A stretch of DNA of 37,876 nt from Lactobacillus sp. 0.1XD8-4 (GCF_009663775.1 NZ_RDBR01000021.1:1-37876), one strand, 5' to 3'; counted from the stretch's first letter, positions 15,944 to 24,559 are shown. Translations and numbers: made by a program. The notes: generated by a model not told the origin, from the sequence alone.

Positions 15944-17125
15944 TTAATCAACGTTTTTAACCTCCTTTGGCCATTTAAAGTGTAATAAATAATCATCTAA
16001 CCCCAGCGCGCGATGGATTGCCAGCGAACTAGCCCCGAGCAAGGAGGTCATCCGCGATCCCTTAATCATCCGAATAGGTGAGAATATTCCTAATTCCACT
16101 AATCTATCGCGTATCATTACATACATTTCTGGTAAATCTTCAAACAAGGTCGAATTGAAATATACTTTTTCTGGTCCATAAGATACAACTGCATTGTAAG
16201 AAGCCTCTGCAATGAGGTAAGCAGCATGATTTAAAATGTGTTTTACTTGCTCATCCTCATGATAAAGCTTCACTAATTCTGTGCTTGTTAATGAGGTTAA
16301 GTTTTTGACATCCATTACCTGACGGATAATCGCTTCTTCAGAACATAAAGATTCAACCTTTACAAGTTGCCGTGATTCACCATCTAGGTCATTAGAGATT
16401 AAACTTCTCCCAATTTCGCCAGCCATTCCGCGAAAACCACGATATAGGCTGTGATTTGCAATAATCCCCACACCAATTCCCCGATGGATACTAATAGTTA
16501 TTAAATCACGAATGTTTTGGTTAGCACCAAAGTCTTGTTCAAAAACTGCTGATAAATTAGCTTCATTTTCCAAAACAACTGGTACGCCAAATTCTTTACT
16601 GAAATATTCTTCGAGATCAATACCTTGTAACTCAAGAAATGGCGAGTCAATTATCTTATTATCATGCACAATTCCGTGAATTGAAAATGCAATTGCAAGC
16701 AAACCATGTTGGGTTGAATCAACATGTTGAAGTTTTTTAATTTCTTTCTTGATCATTTGCATAATGTTTAAAATATCAAATTTTTTTATTGGTTCTCGGC
16801 TATATTGAATAATTTCTCCATTCAGATAATTAAACATTGCTGCCATATATGTTGTTCCAATATTAAAACTTGCAACATACCCATAATTATGGTTCAAGCT
16901 AACAAGATGAGGCTTGCGTCCACCGCTACTTGTTGATTCTCCTTGGCGAACGCCTTCGATAAATCCCTCTGCATTTAATTCATCATATATTGACGAAACT
17001 GTAGACTTATTCAAGTTAAGCTGACGTGCTATTTCTGCTCGTGATGTTTCAGTATTATTAAATAACTGTTGTAATACAAGTTTTTTATTTTGTATCCGTG
17101 AAAGATTACGATGGTCATTTATCAT
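15944..17125 (-). CDS. xylR: ROK-family xylose repressor
   Basis: A 393-residue ROK-family regulator. A winged helix-turn-helix fills residues 1-80 (NKKLVLQQLFNNTETSRAEIA, LNLNKSTVSSIYDEL). The rest is a sugar-kinase-like fold. The kinase phosphate loop is degraded (NIGTT instead of DIGGT) and the usual CxCGxxGCxE zinc motif is replaced by a segment with only one Cys (ESLCSEEAI), so it should bind sugar without kinase activity. As in XylR of other Firmicutes, it likely releases operators when xylose is present. Candidate targets are the TTAGTT/AACTAA sites at xylA, xylT and the xyloside operon. No such site is seen at its own promoter. The ribosome binding site is GGAGA. Confidence 0.88.
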   Translation of the reverse strand: MINDHRNLSRIQNKKLVLQQLFNNTETSRAEIARQLNLNKSTVSSIYDELNAEGFIEGVRQGESTSSGGRKPHLVSLNHNYGYVASFNIGTTYMAAMFNYLNGEIIQYSREPIKKFDILNIMQMIKKEIKKLQHVDSTQHGLLAIAFSIHGIVHDNKIIDSPFLELQGIDLEEYFSKEFGVPVVLENEANLSAVFEQDFGANQNIRDLITISIHRGIGVGIIANHSLYRGFRGMAGEIGRSLISNDLDGESRQLVKVESLCSEEAIIRQVMDVKNLTSLTSTELVKLYHEDEQVKHILNHAAYLIAEASYNAVVSYGPEKVYFNSTLFEDLPEMYVMIRDRLVELGIFSPIRMIKGSRMTSLLGASSLAIHRALGLDDYLLHFKWPKEVKNVD

Positions 17126-17191
17126 TTTAAATTCTCCATTAATTAATAAAATATTTTATACTTATAACGCCTATACTACGGTACAATTAGC

Positions 17192-17203
17192 TTTATTATA
17201 GCA
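17192..17203 (-). promoter_or_regulatory. extended -10 of xylR
   Basis: On the minus strand TG-C-TATAAT, hexamer at 17195-17200, about 70 bp upstream of the start. No convincing -35. Confidence 0.45.
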
Positions 17204-17223
17204 CGAAAGAAGCTCAAATTAGT

Positions 17224-17433
17224 TTAACGTTTTAATCGTAACAGCTTAATCTCCAAATAACACCATAAAATAATCAACAATACACTGTAAGCAGCAGACA
17301 GCCAGACTACATATTTCAAAAAGGCTAAAATGTGAAATACAGTAAGAATTTGTAGACAAATCGTTAAAACGATCCACACCACTAGATGCTCCTTAACTCG
17401 ATCACGGTGTTCAATTAACTCATCTTTTTTCAT
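17224..17433 (-). CDS. small two-helix membrane protein
   Basis: A 69-residue protein of unknown function. A charged N-terminus (MKKDELIEHRDRVKEH) is followed by two hydrophobic segments at about 17-37 and 41-61, and a basic tail KLLRLKR. Topology is probably N-in, C-in. The ribosome binding site GGAGTG is 7 bases before the ATG. The pgi terminator lies just upstream, so it either uses read-through or a weak promoter inside 17434-17450, where I see none. No terminator follows before the xylR promoter. Confidence 0.65.
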   Translation of the reverse strand: MKKDELIEHRDRVKEHLVVWIVLTICLQILTVFHILAFLKYVVWLSAAYSVLLIILWCYLEIKLLRLKR

Positions 17434-17449
17434 AAATTACACTCCATAA

Positions 17450-17484
17450 TAAAAAGAGGATGAACGAGATAATCCCTTTCACCC
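17450..17484 (-). terminator. terminator of pgi
   Basis: Minus-strand stem GGGTGAA / TTCATCC with a 13-base loop, followed by TCTTTTTATT, 27 bases after the pgi stop. Confidence 0.65.
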
Positions 17485-17510
17485 TGTATTTGTAATGATC
17501 TAATTAATAA

Positions 17511-18869
17511 TTAGTCATTTTTCTCCATTTTTGCCCGTAGTTCCTGACCGATTTCTTCATAACCAGGCTTGCCGAGTAACCCAAACATGTTTGTCTTGTA
17601 GGCTTCAACTCCTGGTTGATTGAATGGGTTAATGCCGTTTAAGTATCCAGAAATTCCCATGGCAACCTCAAAGAAGTAAATCAAGTAGCCCAGCGTGTAT
17701 TCGTCTTCTTCTGGAATATGAACCGTCATGACCGGTACACCCCCATCAGTATGGGCTGCCACTACTGCTTCATAAGCCTTGGTATTAACGTAATCCATTG
17801 TCTTGCCTTCAAGGTAGCCTAAGCCGTCAAGGTTATCCGGTTCAGTCGGAATTTCCATATCATAGTTTGGCTTATCAAGCTTAACAACTGTTTCCATTAA
17901 GAAACGACGCCCCTCTTGGATGTATTGACCGAGGGAATGGAGGTCCGTCGTGAAGTTAGCTGAAGATGGGAAAATCCCTTTTTGGTCTTTCCCTTCTGAT
18001 TCCCCAGCTAATTGCTTCCACCATTCTGCAAACATCCGCATATTAGGCTCATAGTTTTCAAGCAATTCCGTTTCATAGCCCTTGCGGTAAAGGATGTTCC
18101 GGTAAGCAGCGTATTGGTAAGCTTCGTTCTTGCTCAAGTCAGGGTCAACATAATCTTTTTCAGCTTGGGCAGCACCAGCCATTAACTTATCGATATCAGC
18201 TCCCGAAGCAGCGATTGGCAATAAGCCAACTGCTGAAAGAACCGAGTAACGTCCGCCCACCCCGTCAGGGATAACAAACGTTTCATAGCCGTGAGCGTCT
18301 GCTTCTGTCTTTAAGGCACCCTTGGCCTTGTCAGTTGTAGCGTAGATCCGCTTATTCGCTTCCGTTTCCCCATATTTCTTAATCAATAGGTCCTTGAAGA
18401 TCCGGAAGGCGATTGATGGCTCAGTTGTCGTTCCCGACTTAGAAACAACGTTAATTGAGAAGTCCTTATCGCCAATCAATTGGATCAAGTCATGGACATA
18501 AGTCGAACTCAAGGAGTTACCAGCAAAGACAACTAGCGGTGCTTGCCGGTCCTTGGCCTTTTGGGCCTGGTAGAAAGTATTGTGCAAGAAGTCAATGGCC
18601 ATCTGGGCACCAAGGTATGAGCCTCCAATTCCGATTACCACCAGCACGTCTGAATCGCGTTGAATCTTATCAGCGGCTTTTTTAATCCGCGCAAATTCTT
18701 CTTTATCATATTCCGTTGGCAAGTGGAGCCAGTCACGGAAATCGGCGCCAGCACCGGTTCCGTTGCGTAATTCATCATTAGCCGCGTTAACCATTGCTTG
18801 CATTTCACCAAGTTCATTATCGTGAACAAATTGCTTTAATGCGCTACTGTCAAATTTAATGTGTGTCAT
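17511..18869 (-). CDS. pgi: glucose-6-phosphate isomerase
   Basis: Interconverts glucose-6-phosphate and fructose-6-phosphate. The product also feeds GlmS for amino-sugar synthesis. The 452-residue length is typical of the short Firmicutes form. Seen: [13 protein letters not shown] near 79-91, [16 protein letters not shown] near 140-155 (phosphate-binding SGTTTE), [11 protein letters not shown] near 205-215, and a C-terminal [12 protein letters not shown] with catalytic Lys. It has its own promoter and terminator. Codon usage is more GC-rich in its 5' two thirds than that of neighbouring genes, as expected for a highly expressed core gene. Confidence 0.97.
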   Translation of the reverse strand: MTHIKFDSSALKQFVHDNELGEMQAMVNAANDELRNGTGAGADFRDWLHLPTEYDKEEFARIKKAADKIQRDSDVLVVIGIGGSYLGAQMAIDFLHNTFYQAQKAKDRQAPLVVFAGNSLSSTYVHDLIQLIGDKDFSINVVSKSGTTTEPSIAFRIFKDLLIKKYGETEANKRIYATTDKAKGALKTEADAHGYETFVIPDGVGGRYSVLSAVGLLPIAASGADIDKLMAGAAQAEKDYVDPDLSKNEAYQYAAYRNILYRKGYETELLENYEPNMRMFAEWWKQLAGESEGKDQKGIFPSSANFTTDLHSLGQYIQEGRRFLMETVVKLDKPNYDMEIPTEPDNLDGLGYLEGKTMDYVNTKAYEAVVAAHTDGGVPVMTVHIPEEDEYTLGYLIYFFEVAMGISGYLNGINPFNQPGVEAYKTNMFGLLGKPGYEEIGQELRAKMEKND

Positions 18870-18908
18870 TCCAATAGCTTCTTTCTTTTTTATTTTTTAG
18901 ACATTTAA

Positions 18909-18937
18909 ATGATAGCGGATTATGAAGTCGGTTTCAA
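18909..18937 (-). promoter_or_regulatory. pgi promoter
   Basis: Minus strand -35 TTGAAA (18932-18937), 17-bp spacer, -10 TATCAT (18909-18914), about 40 bp upstream of the start. Divergent from the promoter at 18972. Confidence 0.65.
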
Positions 18938-18971
18938 TCAGAACCTATAAATTTTTAATGACATTCCCAAA

Positions 18972-19000
18972 TTGACAACATCCAATTCTTTTATCATAAT
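18972..19000 (+). promoter_or_regulatory. promoter of the hexapeptide acetyltransferase gene
   Basis: Perfect -35 TTGACA (18972-18977), 17-bp spacer, -10 CATAAT (18995-19000). Confidence 0.75.
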
Positions 19001-19002
19001 TA

Positions 19003-19017
19003 AGGATACGCTTACAT
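19003..19017. promoter_or_regulatory. cre site over the acetyltransferase transcription start
   Basis: AGGATACGCTTACAT matches the reverse cre consensus at every fixed position and covers the expected +1 near 19007, the classical repressing position for CcpA. Confidence 0.65.
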
Positions 19018-19045
19018 ATTACCGTATGATGAAAGGAAGATCATT

Positions 19046-19660
19046 ATGGATCAAAATACGCAAGACATGCTCGCCGGTAATCCCTACCGCCCAGGAACGC
19101 CAGAACTAAATAAGTTTTCACACCTTGCCCATCGTCTTTGTCGTGATTATAACTTAACGGCCGATGAAGATACTGTTGAACGAACAATGATTATTGACCG
19201 CCTTTTCCCTAATCACGCAGAGGGTATCTATCTTCAAGGTCCTATTCACATTGACTACGGACGTTTTACCACGATTGGTAAGAATTTCTATGCTAATTTT
19301 AACTTCACTATTCTCGATACCTGTCCTGTCGTGATTGGGGATAATGTAATGTGCGGTCCAAACGTTTCATTGATTACCGCCATGCATCCCCTCATGTATC
19401 AGCAACGTAATATTCGCCAACAAGCTGATGGACAATTCGATGACGTTGAATATGGGAAGCCGATTACCATTGGCGATAATTGTTGGCTCGCTAGCAATGT
19501 TACCATCTGTCCCGGAGTCACAATTGGCAACGGGTGTGTAATCGGGGCAGGAACAGTCGTCACAAAAGATATTCCTGATAATTCCCTTGTCCTTGGTGTA
19601 CCCGGAAAGGTTATTCGTACTATCACAGAAAAAGATCGCCTTGAAAATTATCCTTATTAA
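19046..19660 (+). CDS. maltose/galactoside O-acetyltransferase-like (LbH hexapeptide)
   Basis: Acetyl-CoA dependent sugar O-acetyltransferase of the MAT/GAT type, 204 residues. Seen: the family's N-terminal helical part (DMLAGNPYRPGTPEL), then left-handed beta-helix hexapeptide repeats from about residue 63 to 190. It has the catalytic His region TAMHPLMYQQRN near 112-123 and the closing GVTIGNGCVIGAGTVVTKDIPDNSLVLGVPGKVIR split over the last turns. It probably detoxifies excess sugars by acetylation; the substrate is unknown. A cre site on its start predicts repression by preferred sugars. The ribosome binding site is AAAGGAAG. Confidence 0.88.
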   Translation: MDQNTQDMLAGNPYRPGTPELNKFSHLAHRLCRDYNLTADEDTVERTMIIDRLFPNHAEGIYLQGPIHIDYGRFTTIGKNFYANFNFTILDTCPVVIGDNVMCGPNVSLITAMHPLMYQQRNIRQQADGQFDDVEYGKPITIGDNCWLASNVTICPGVTIGNGCVIGAGTVVTKDIPDNSLVLGVPGKVIRTITEKDRLENYPY

Positions 19661-19667
19661 TAAAGAG

Positions 19668-19800
19668 CGGAAAATAATCTTCCCGACAAGGATGTTGGCT
19701 AAGCTAGAATGATGATTAGCACGTCACGAGCTGATTATCGTTTGTCCTTAAGCTTGAGTCTTATAGTTATTCTCCACATAGTCTGGCTATTGTTCGTTAA
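19668..19800 (+). repeat. dispersed structured element, copy B
   Basis: Homologous to 1849-1965. GGAAAATAAT at 19669-19678 can pair with GTTATTCTCC near 19765-19775 as an outer stem (9 of 10 positions). Inside it are GCTAA/TTAGC and CGAGCT/AGCTTG hairpins. Like copy A it lies between convergent genes and runs into a terminator. Confidence 0.6.
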
Positions 19801-19805
19801 ATAGT

Positions 19806-19851
19806 AGAAGCTGAGAGAAAACAAAAGTTTTTCCTCAGCTTCTATTTTTTT
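19806..19851. terminator. terminator between the acetyltransferase and GRP transporter genes
   Basis: AGAAGCTGAG / CTCAGCTTCT stem with an inner AAAC-AAAAGTTTTT region and seven T on the plus strand. Closely related to the glmM terminator at 30443-30482. Confidence 0.8.
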
Positions 19852-20710
19852 ATGCAAAAATTGTTAAAATACTTCCGGCAACAATGAAGATAATACCAGC
19901 AATTGTAAATGACATCTCTCGACGTGTCTTGTGTTCATGAAGGATAAGCACCCCACCAATTGTTGCGATAATAACGTTCATTTGAGTGAAGACAAAGGCA
20001 ACGTTGATTCCGAGGGCCCGTCCAGCAAAGATATATGCTAGCGCAGCAATCCCCCATGAAATACCACCCCAAATATTAAGGTATTGTTCCTTTTGCTTAA
20101 AGGAATTAATATTACCAGAGCAAATTGCGTAAATAATAGAACCAAGTAAAATTCCTAGCATTTCAGGAAGGAAAATTCCCAAAGAACTATCATTGGCAAT
20201 CATTGGCATCTTAGGGAATGCGGAGTATACCCAGTAACCAATTGTTGTAATAAGCAGGAAGAAGAAGTTTTGCACAGTAACTTTCTTTCCAGAACTCTCA
20301 TCAGAAACAGAAGTCATCAAGGCACCCACAATAACAATTGCTAAGGCAATAAAACCAATTGTAAGGGCCCGTGCCCCCCGCCATTCGCCAAAGATAATAA
20401 CACCGATTAAGGAGTTACCAATTAATTGAAATACTGTTGATAGTGGAATAGTGTTTGAAACACCCATACGCTTAAATGAAATAAATTGTCCGATTTGACC
20501 GATTGTCCATAAGGCCCCACATAGCACTGAGAACCAAAAGCCAGCCAAGCTAACAGTCGGATGACCAAAAATAAATGCGACTAAACCAACAATAGTGGCA
20601 CCGGCTCCGATACCGAACATTTGATTAATTGTTGATCCACCAATTTTACCAGTGATTAGTGGCATAATTCCCCAACCAATTGCAGGGATTAAAGCAAGTA
20701 AGTAATTCAT
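19850..20710 (-). CDS. GRP-family sugar uptake protein (GlcU/RbsU type)
   Basis: A 286-residue membrane protein with ten hydrophobic segments and the glucose/ribose porter family layout (GWGIMPLITGKIGGSTINQMFGIGAG near the N-terminus). Members such as GlcU of Gram-positives and RbsU of lactobacilli are proton-coupled importers. Glucose is the more likely substrate because the rbs genes are 13 kb away, but ribose is possible. The start is set at 20710 where AGGAGAG is correctly spaced. A longer reading from 20785 would begin upstream of the -10 and lacks a binding site. A cre site lies just before the promoter. Confidence 0.85.
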   Translation of the reverse strand: MNYLLALIPAIGWGIMPLITGKIGGSTINQMFGIGAGATIVGLVAFIFGHPTVSLAGFWFSVLCGALWTIGQIGQFISFKRMGVSNTIPLSTVFQLIGNSLIGVIIFGEWRGARALTIGFIALAIVIVGALMTSVSDESSGKKVTVQNFFFLLITTIGYWVYSAFPKMPMIANDSSLGIFLPEMLGILLGSIIYAICSGNINSFKQKEQYLNIWGGISWGIAALAYIFAGRALGINVAFVFTQMNVIIATIGGVLILHEHKTRREMSFTIAGIIFIVAGSILTIFA

Positions 20711-20753
20711 AAAAAGTTCTCTCCTATCAATCCGTAATATATGATTACGAGAT

Positions 20754-20785
20754 ATTATATTATCACAAGGTAAACGCTTACACAA
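20754..20785 (-). promoter_or_regulatory. promoter and cre site of the GRP transporter
   Basis: Minus strand -10 TATAAT at 20754-20759. A cre core TGTAAGCGTTTAC at 20770-20782 covers the -35 region; only the outermost A/T positions of the cre consensus fail. Predicts control by CcpA. Confidence 0.6.
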
Positions 20786-20832
20786 GCGCTTTCTTTAAAT
20801 TTTCCCAAAATTAAGAATTGGTCTATAACGAG

Positions 20833-20865
20833 AAAAAACGCTTTAACACAGTAGTTAAAACGTTT
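20833..20865 (-). terminator. terminator of the two-component operon
   Basis: AAACGTTTTAAC / GTTAAAGCGTTT, a 12-bp stem with one G-U pair and 6-base loop, followed by T-run on the minus strand. Confidence 0.85.
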
Positions 20866-20881
20866 AATACGAAAAAATGGC

Positions 20882-22369
20882 TTACTTTTTATCTTTATTA
20901 TTTGTTTGTTGATTATTATGAGGCGCGTAATCACGATCCGGAAAGAAAATCGTAAAAGTAGTCCCTTTCCCATATGTGCTCTCTACATCAATCTTTCCAC
21001 CATGAAGCAGCACTAACTGATGAACAATCGCCAAACCTAAGCCTGATTCACCATATTTAGTATTCATCCGTGAGCGATCAGCTTTATAGTAACGTTCCCA
21101 AATATTATCACGTTGTTCTGGCGTCATCCCAATACCGTTATCTTGTACTTGGAACTGACTGCCTTTCTCAACCCGCTTACCACGAATGTTAATTAGCCCA
21201 TGGTCGGTAAATTGAATTGCATTTTGAATAATATTAAACATGATTTGCACAAAACGATCATAGTCTGCATAGACACGCAAGTTTTTGACTACGTCTAATT
21301 TAAGCGTGTCGTGCTTTTCTTTGGCCTTTTTTGCTAATTGTTCCCGTAAATTTTCTAGAACAGCTGAAGCGTCAAAAACTTTTCGTTCCATCGCAATTTG
21401 ATTTGTCCGAATCTTCTCATAATCAAGGTTATCATTAACAAGGCGGATTAAGCGGCGGGTATCATTTTGCATCAGTTGAATACTATGTTTTTTGTCTTCT
21501 TCAGGAATAGCGTCATATTGCAACCCCTCAAGGATTCCATTAATCGTCGTTAGCGGTGTCCGCATTTCATGGGCTGCATCGGCCATAAACTGCCGTCGAC
21601 GCTCTTCTTGCCGACGAATTTCCTGTTGCGATTCTCGAAGCGAGGCCGTCATTTGATTAAAACTGCGGCCTAAATCAGCAACCTCATCACGACCGCTGGC
21701 ATCTACTTCAACATTGTAATTTCCGCGAGCAATCTGGTGTGTTGCCATTCTGAGACTATCAATCCGTTTGGTAATTGATCGTGCTAAAAAGTAACTTACA
21801 GCCAATGTTACTAAGCTTGCCGTCAATAGGGCCATGATTAAGTTAAGCTTAATCTGGCGCATATTCTGTTCAATTGTCGATACAAAGGTTGCAATCGATA
21901 CTACTGCGATCATTTTCCCCTTATAAAAGTACGGCCGGGAAACCTCAGTCATCCGCGGTGAGGTGCTATTAGAAACTCTCGTGTTAATCTTCGGGGTAAT
22001 TAATTTAGTATAAACTGTTTCCCCTTTTTTTAGTTTTTTCCAATCAGCCTTGCTCATATTAGGCGTAAAGCCATTACTAGCAAAAATTTTTCGGTGTGTC
22101 GTGTCATAAATAGCAAAGTGAACATTTTGGCGGGTTAATAAGTTGGCATTGCTATTTAAGGACTCGGTCGCAAAGCCTTCAAAACTTTGTGTTGCCATAT
22201 TATAACGAATTGAATCTTGGATTAAACTGTCAGAGTAACTTTTCAGTTGTTGCCACGTATTGTGATATAAAGTGTTGTTAGTAACGTTAATAAACGAAAT
22301 ACTGACAATAATCATCAATGTTACGATGATTGCAAAAAACGATAGCATCAACCGGTACATCAACTTCAT
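20882..22369 (-). CDS. sensor histidine kinase
   Basis: A 495-residue membrane kinase. TM1 is at about 7-28, an extracytoplasmic sensor region at 29-183, TM2 at 184-205, then HAMP (207-255), HisKA with H267 in DAAHEMRTPLT, and an HATPase domain with N-box (FNIIQNAIQFT), DNGIGM and GLGLAI boxes. All catalytic motifs are intact. It overlaps the regulator stop by one base (TAATG), so the two are translationally coupled. The input signal is unknown. Its position between sugar genes and tmRNA gives no clear hint; a cell-envelope stress role is a common one for this kinase type. Confidence 0.93.
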   Translation of the reverse strand: MKLMYRLMLSFFAIIVTLMIIVSISFINVTNNTLYHNTWQQLKSYSDSLIQDSIRYNMATQSFEGFATESLNSNANLLTRQNVHFAIYDTTHRKIFASNGFTPNMSKADWKKLKKGETVYTKLITPKINTRVSNSTSPRMTEVSRPYFYKGKMIAVVSIATFVSTIEQNMRQIKLNLIMALLTASLVTLAVSYFLARSITKRIDSLRMATHQIARGNYNVEVDASGRDEVADLGRSFNQMTASLRESQQEIRRQEERRRQFMADAAHEMRTPLTTINGILEGLQYDAIPEEDKKHSIQLMQNDTRRLIRLVNDNLDYEKIRTNQIAMERKVFDASAVLENLREQLAKKAKEKHDTLKLDVVKNLRVYADYDRFVQIMFNIIQNAIQFTDHGLINIRGKRVEKGSQFQVQDNGIGMTPEQRDNIWERYYKADRSRMNTKYGESGLGLAIVHQLVLLHGGKIDVESTYGKGTTFTIFFPDRDYAPHNNQQTNNKDKK

Positions 22370-23088
22370 TAGTCATTACCTTCGTCATCAAATTTATAGC
22401 CAACGCCCCAAACTGTCTTAATTACTTGGGGGCCAATATCTTCAAGCTTTTGGCGTAATTTTTTAATATGGGCATCAACGGTCCGCTCATCGCCATAATA
22501 CTCGTAATCCCATACTAACTGGAGCAATTGAGACCGTGTAAATACTTGCCGTGGCTTTGAAGCTAGCGTCTTTAACAAGTCAAACTCTTTAGGTGTTAAG
22601 TCATTTACTGGCTTGTTATATAAGAAGACTTCGCGAGTCTTAGTATTCATCTTAAAATGCTTAGTTTGGATATCAAACGTTTCGTCGTTCTCACTGTTCT
22701 GCGTATCTTCAAGCTTATTTAAATGTGTTCGCCGATACAATGCCTTAATGCGAGCAATCAAGGTAATCGTGCTAAACGGTTTCGTTACATAATCATCTGC
22801 ACCAATTTCTAAGCCAAGTACTTGATCGCTTTCTGTATCACGTGCCGTAAGCATGATTAACGGAACCGTTGGCGATACCCGTCGAATATCTGCCGCAACT
22901 TGCATCCCATCTTTTTTAGGTAAATTTAAATCAAGCAAAATTATATCCCATTTATGGGGGTCAGAATTAAATTTTTCCTCTGCTTCAACACCATCATAGG
23001 CAAATTCATATTGCCATTTCTCTTTTTTAAAAAACATTGCCATCATTTCACAGACAGAATGGTTATCTTCAATCATTAATATTTGCAT
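22369..23088 (-). CDS. OmpR-family response regulator
   Basis: A 239-residue regulator with a receiver domain (D53 in LLDLNLPKKDG, acidic E7 and D8, TARD threonine near 81, K near 103) and a C-terminal winged-helix DNA-binding domain (LTPKEFDLLKTLA ... YYGDERTVDAHIKKLRQKL). Partner of the kinase encoded directly downstream. The ribosome binding site is AAAGGAA. A possible extended -10 (TG-T-TAGAAT) lies about 60 bp upstream. Confidence 0.95.
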   Translation of the reverse strand: MQILMIEDNHSVCEMMAMFFKKEKWQYEFAYDGVEAEEKFNSDPHKWDIILLDLNLPKKDGMQVAADIRRVSPTVPLIMLTARDTESDQVLGLEIGADDYVTKPFSTITLIARIKALYRRTHLNKLEDTQNSENDETFDIQTKHFKMNTKTREVFLYNKPVNDLTPKEFDLLKTLASKPRQVFTRSQLLQLVWDYEYYGDERTVDAHIKKLRQKLEDIGPQVIKTVWGVGYKFDDEGND

Positions 23089-23185
23089 TTAATTCATTCC
23101 TTTATCTAATCATTAACTCCCTATTTCCCTAATTCTAACACAAGTTCTTAAAAGATTATTTTAAATTAAGGCTAATAGATGCTAA

Positions 23186-23215
23186 TAAAAAAACTGCCAC
23201 ATACCAGTGACAGTT
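23186..23215 (-). terminator. tmRNA terminator
   Basis: AACTGtCAC / GTGgCAGTT stem, 6-base loop, followed by TTTTTTT on the minus strand, 19 bases after the mature 3' end. Confidence 0.85.
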
Positions 23216-23233
23216 ATTGTAGACAACTAGCAA

Positions 23234-23605
23234 TGGAGATGACGGGAGTCGAACCCGTGTCCAAGCATATCGCCATTTCAACCTCTACGTTCATATCTCA
23301 ACTATTTAAGTTTCACTAACCAAAACGCCGTTGATCAAGGCAACCATGATTAGCTAGCTTGATTAGACTCTTCTTATTACTTCAAGCGGGAGTAATAAGC
23401 GTAGTCCACTAATTATAAAACCCATTACCGCATCATGGACGAACCCGGAATGGATCTACGCGCGCTACTTGTTAGGCAGCGTATGCGTAAGCGTTTGAAT
23501 TATTGTTTGCAGTTATAATTTAAAACTGAGCGTTTTTACGAAGACGCAACCTTCGAAACGCAATTGAAACTCGACCTATACCTGTCGAATCCATAAAACA
23601 TCCCC
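23234..23605 (-). ncRNA. ssrA: transfer-messenger RNA (tmRNA)
   Basis: Rescues stalled ribosomes by trans-translation. On the minus strand the RNA begins GGGGATGTTTTATGG-ATTCGACAGG. It ends with the T-arm GGTTCGACTCCCG and acceptor strand CATCTCC, which pairs with GGGGATG over 7 bp including one G-U. After the discriminator A the DNA reads TTG, so the CCA end is not encoded. The tag frame is at 23472-23510: resume codon GCA and peptide ANNNSNAYAYAA, then TAA. Length is about 372 nt, a normal one-piece tmRNA. It has its own promoter and terminator. Confidence 0.96.
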
Positions 23606-23621
23606 ATAAAGAAGCAACTAT

Positions 23622-23630
23622 ATTATATCA
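23622..23630 (-). promoter_or_regulatory. ssrA extended -10 promoter
   Basis: TG-A-TATAAT on the minus strand (hexamer 23622-23627), 17-22 bases ahead of the mature 5' end, leaving a short leader for RNase P removal. Confidence 0.65.
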
Positions 23631-23640
23631 TATCTATGAA

Positions 23641-23684
23641 AAAATAAAAGTCGGAAAAGCCCTTATAAGAACTGTTCCGACTTA
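23641..23684 (-). terminator. terminator of apf
   Basis: AAGTCGGAA / TTCCGACTT stem followed by TTTATTTTTT on the minus strand, directly before the tmRNA promoter. Confidence 0.8.
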
Positions 23685-23704
23685 AAGTTAGATTCAAATT
23701 AATT

Positions 23705-24316
23705 TTAGTACCAACCGTTTGCTTGCCAGTGAGCTTGAGCATTTTGCCATGAGCCGTAACGACTAGCAACGTATTGGTCAGCTACCCGTTCTTGGTTTGC
23801 TGGAGAGTAATCACCATTAAGGTATGATGCTGATAATTGGTACTTACCAATGTATTGACCATTTGTAGCACCGTAGTTACCACCAGATTCACGACCAGCA
23901 ATCCAAGCCTTAGCAGCAGCTTCTGAACCAGAAGCATTTGAAGTGTAGCTTTGGTTAGCTTGGTTTTGCGTTTGTTGTGCTTGAGTAGTTTGTGTATTTT
24001 GTTGAGCAGCTTGTTGAGTATTAACGTTAGCGTTAGCTGCGTTTTGAGCATTGTATTCTTGGATTTCTCCATCGCTCTTAATGATTAACTTTTGACCAAC
24101 AAAAATCTTGTTAATATCTTGAATATTATTCTTCTTAGCAAGGTCATTGATCATACTGTTGTTCTTAGCGAATTTGTAAGAAATACCTGAAAGTGTGTCA
24201 CCACTTTGTACGGTGTAGATTGTGTCGGCATTAGCAGCAGTAGCCGTTGCACTAACACCTAAGGCCACTGCACCAAGAGTAGCAGATACTTTAGCAAAGT
24301 TTTTCTTAGAAATCAT
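23705..24316 (-). CDS. apf: secreted LysM aggregation-promoting-factor-like protein
   Basis: A 203-residue exported cell-surface protein. A signal peptide is at 1-30 (AxA-type site before DTIYTV). One LysM peptidoglycan-binding domain lies at about 32-78 (YTVQSGDTLSGISYKFA). A low-complexity linker rich in Q, N, A and T spans about 85-130. The conserved C-terminal domain (AAKAWIAGRESGGNYGATNG ... AHWQANGWY) is a lysozyme-like/transglycosylase-type domain seen in lactobacillar Apf proteins. Roles in cell shape, wall turnover and aggregation are known for the family. It is a single-gene transcript with a long untranslated leader. Confidence 0.9.
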   Translation of the reverse strand: MISKKNFAKVSATLGAVALGVSATATAANADTIYTVQSGDTLSGISYKFAKNNSMINDLAKKNNIQDINKIFVGQKLIIKSDGEIQEYNAQNAANANVNTQQAAQQNTQTTQAQQTQNQANQSYTSNASGSEAAAKAWIAGRESGGNYGATNGQYIGKYQLSASYLNGDYSPANQERVADQYVASRYGSWQNAQAHWQANGWY

Positions 24317-24559
24317 AAATTAAACAACCATCCTTTATTATTTAGCAAATTATCTTTTCCGTTTCAACACCTTATATACTACACTCTGAATATTACTAAG
24401 CTGTAACAACATCATTTCTATTTCCTGCTCTTCGTTTGTTTTTTGTAATATTTTGTAATATAGGCTGTCAAGCAATTAGGCCTCAAGTTTTGTAATCCCT
24501 TGTCCCCGTTATGGTTTCGGTTACCTTAACTTTTTAGGGAATTTCAATAAAATACAAAT
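24317..24559 (-). promoter_or_regulatory. apf upstream region and long leader
   Basis: A noncoding stretch. On the minus strand a perfect TTGACA (24466-24471) stands about 150 bp ahead of apf, but the hexamer 17 bp later (TTACAA) is poor, so the promoter is uncertain. Three copies of TTTTGTAAT (plus strand; about 24442, 24452 and 24490), two of them 10 bp apart, lie over the promoter and resemble, without fitting exactly, the TGTWAH direct repeats of WalR-type regulators. I see no known riboswitch. Confidence 0.4.

Noticed and set aside
19850-20785. longer N-terminus for the GRP transporter (start at 20785)
   Set aside because: The added 25 residues are basic and non-family-like, lie upstream of the -10 element, and lack a ribosome binding site.
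23236-23300. separate tRNA gene
   Set aside because: The T-arm and acceptor belong to the tRNA-like domain of tmRNA; there is no anticodon arm nearby.
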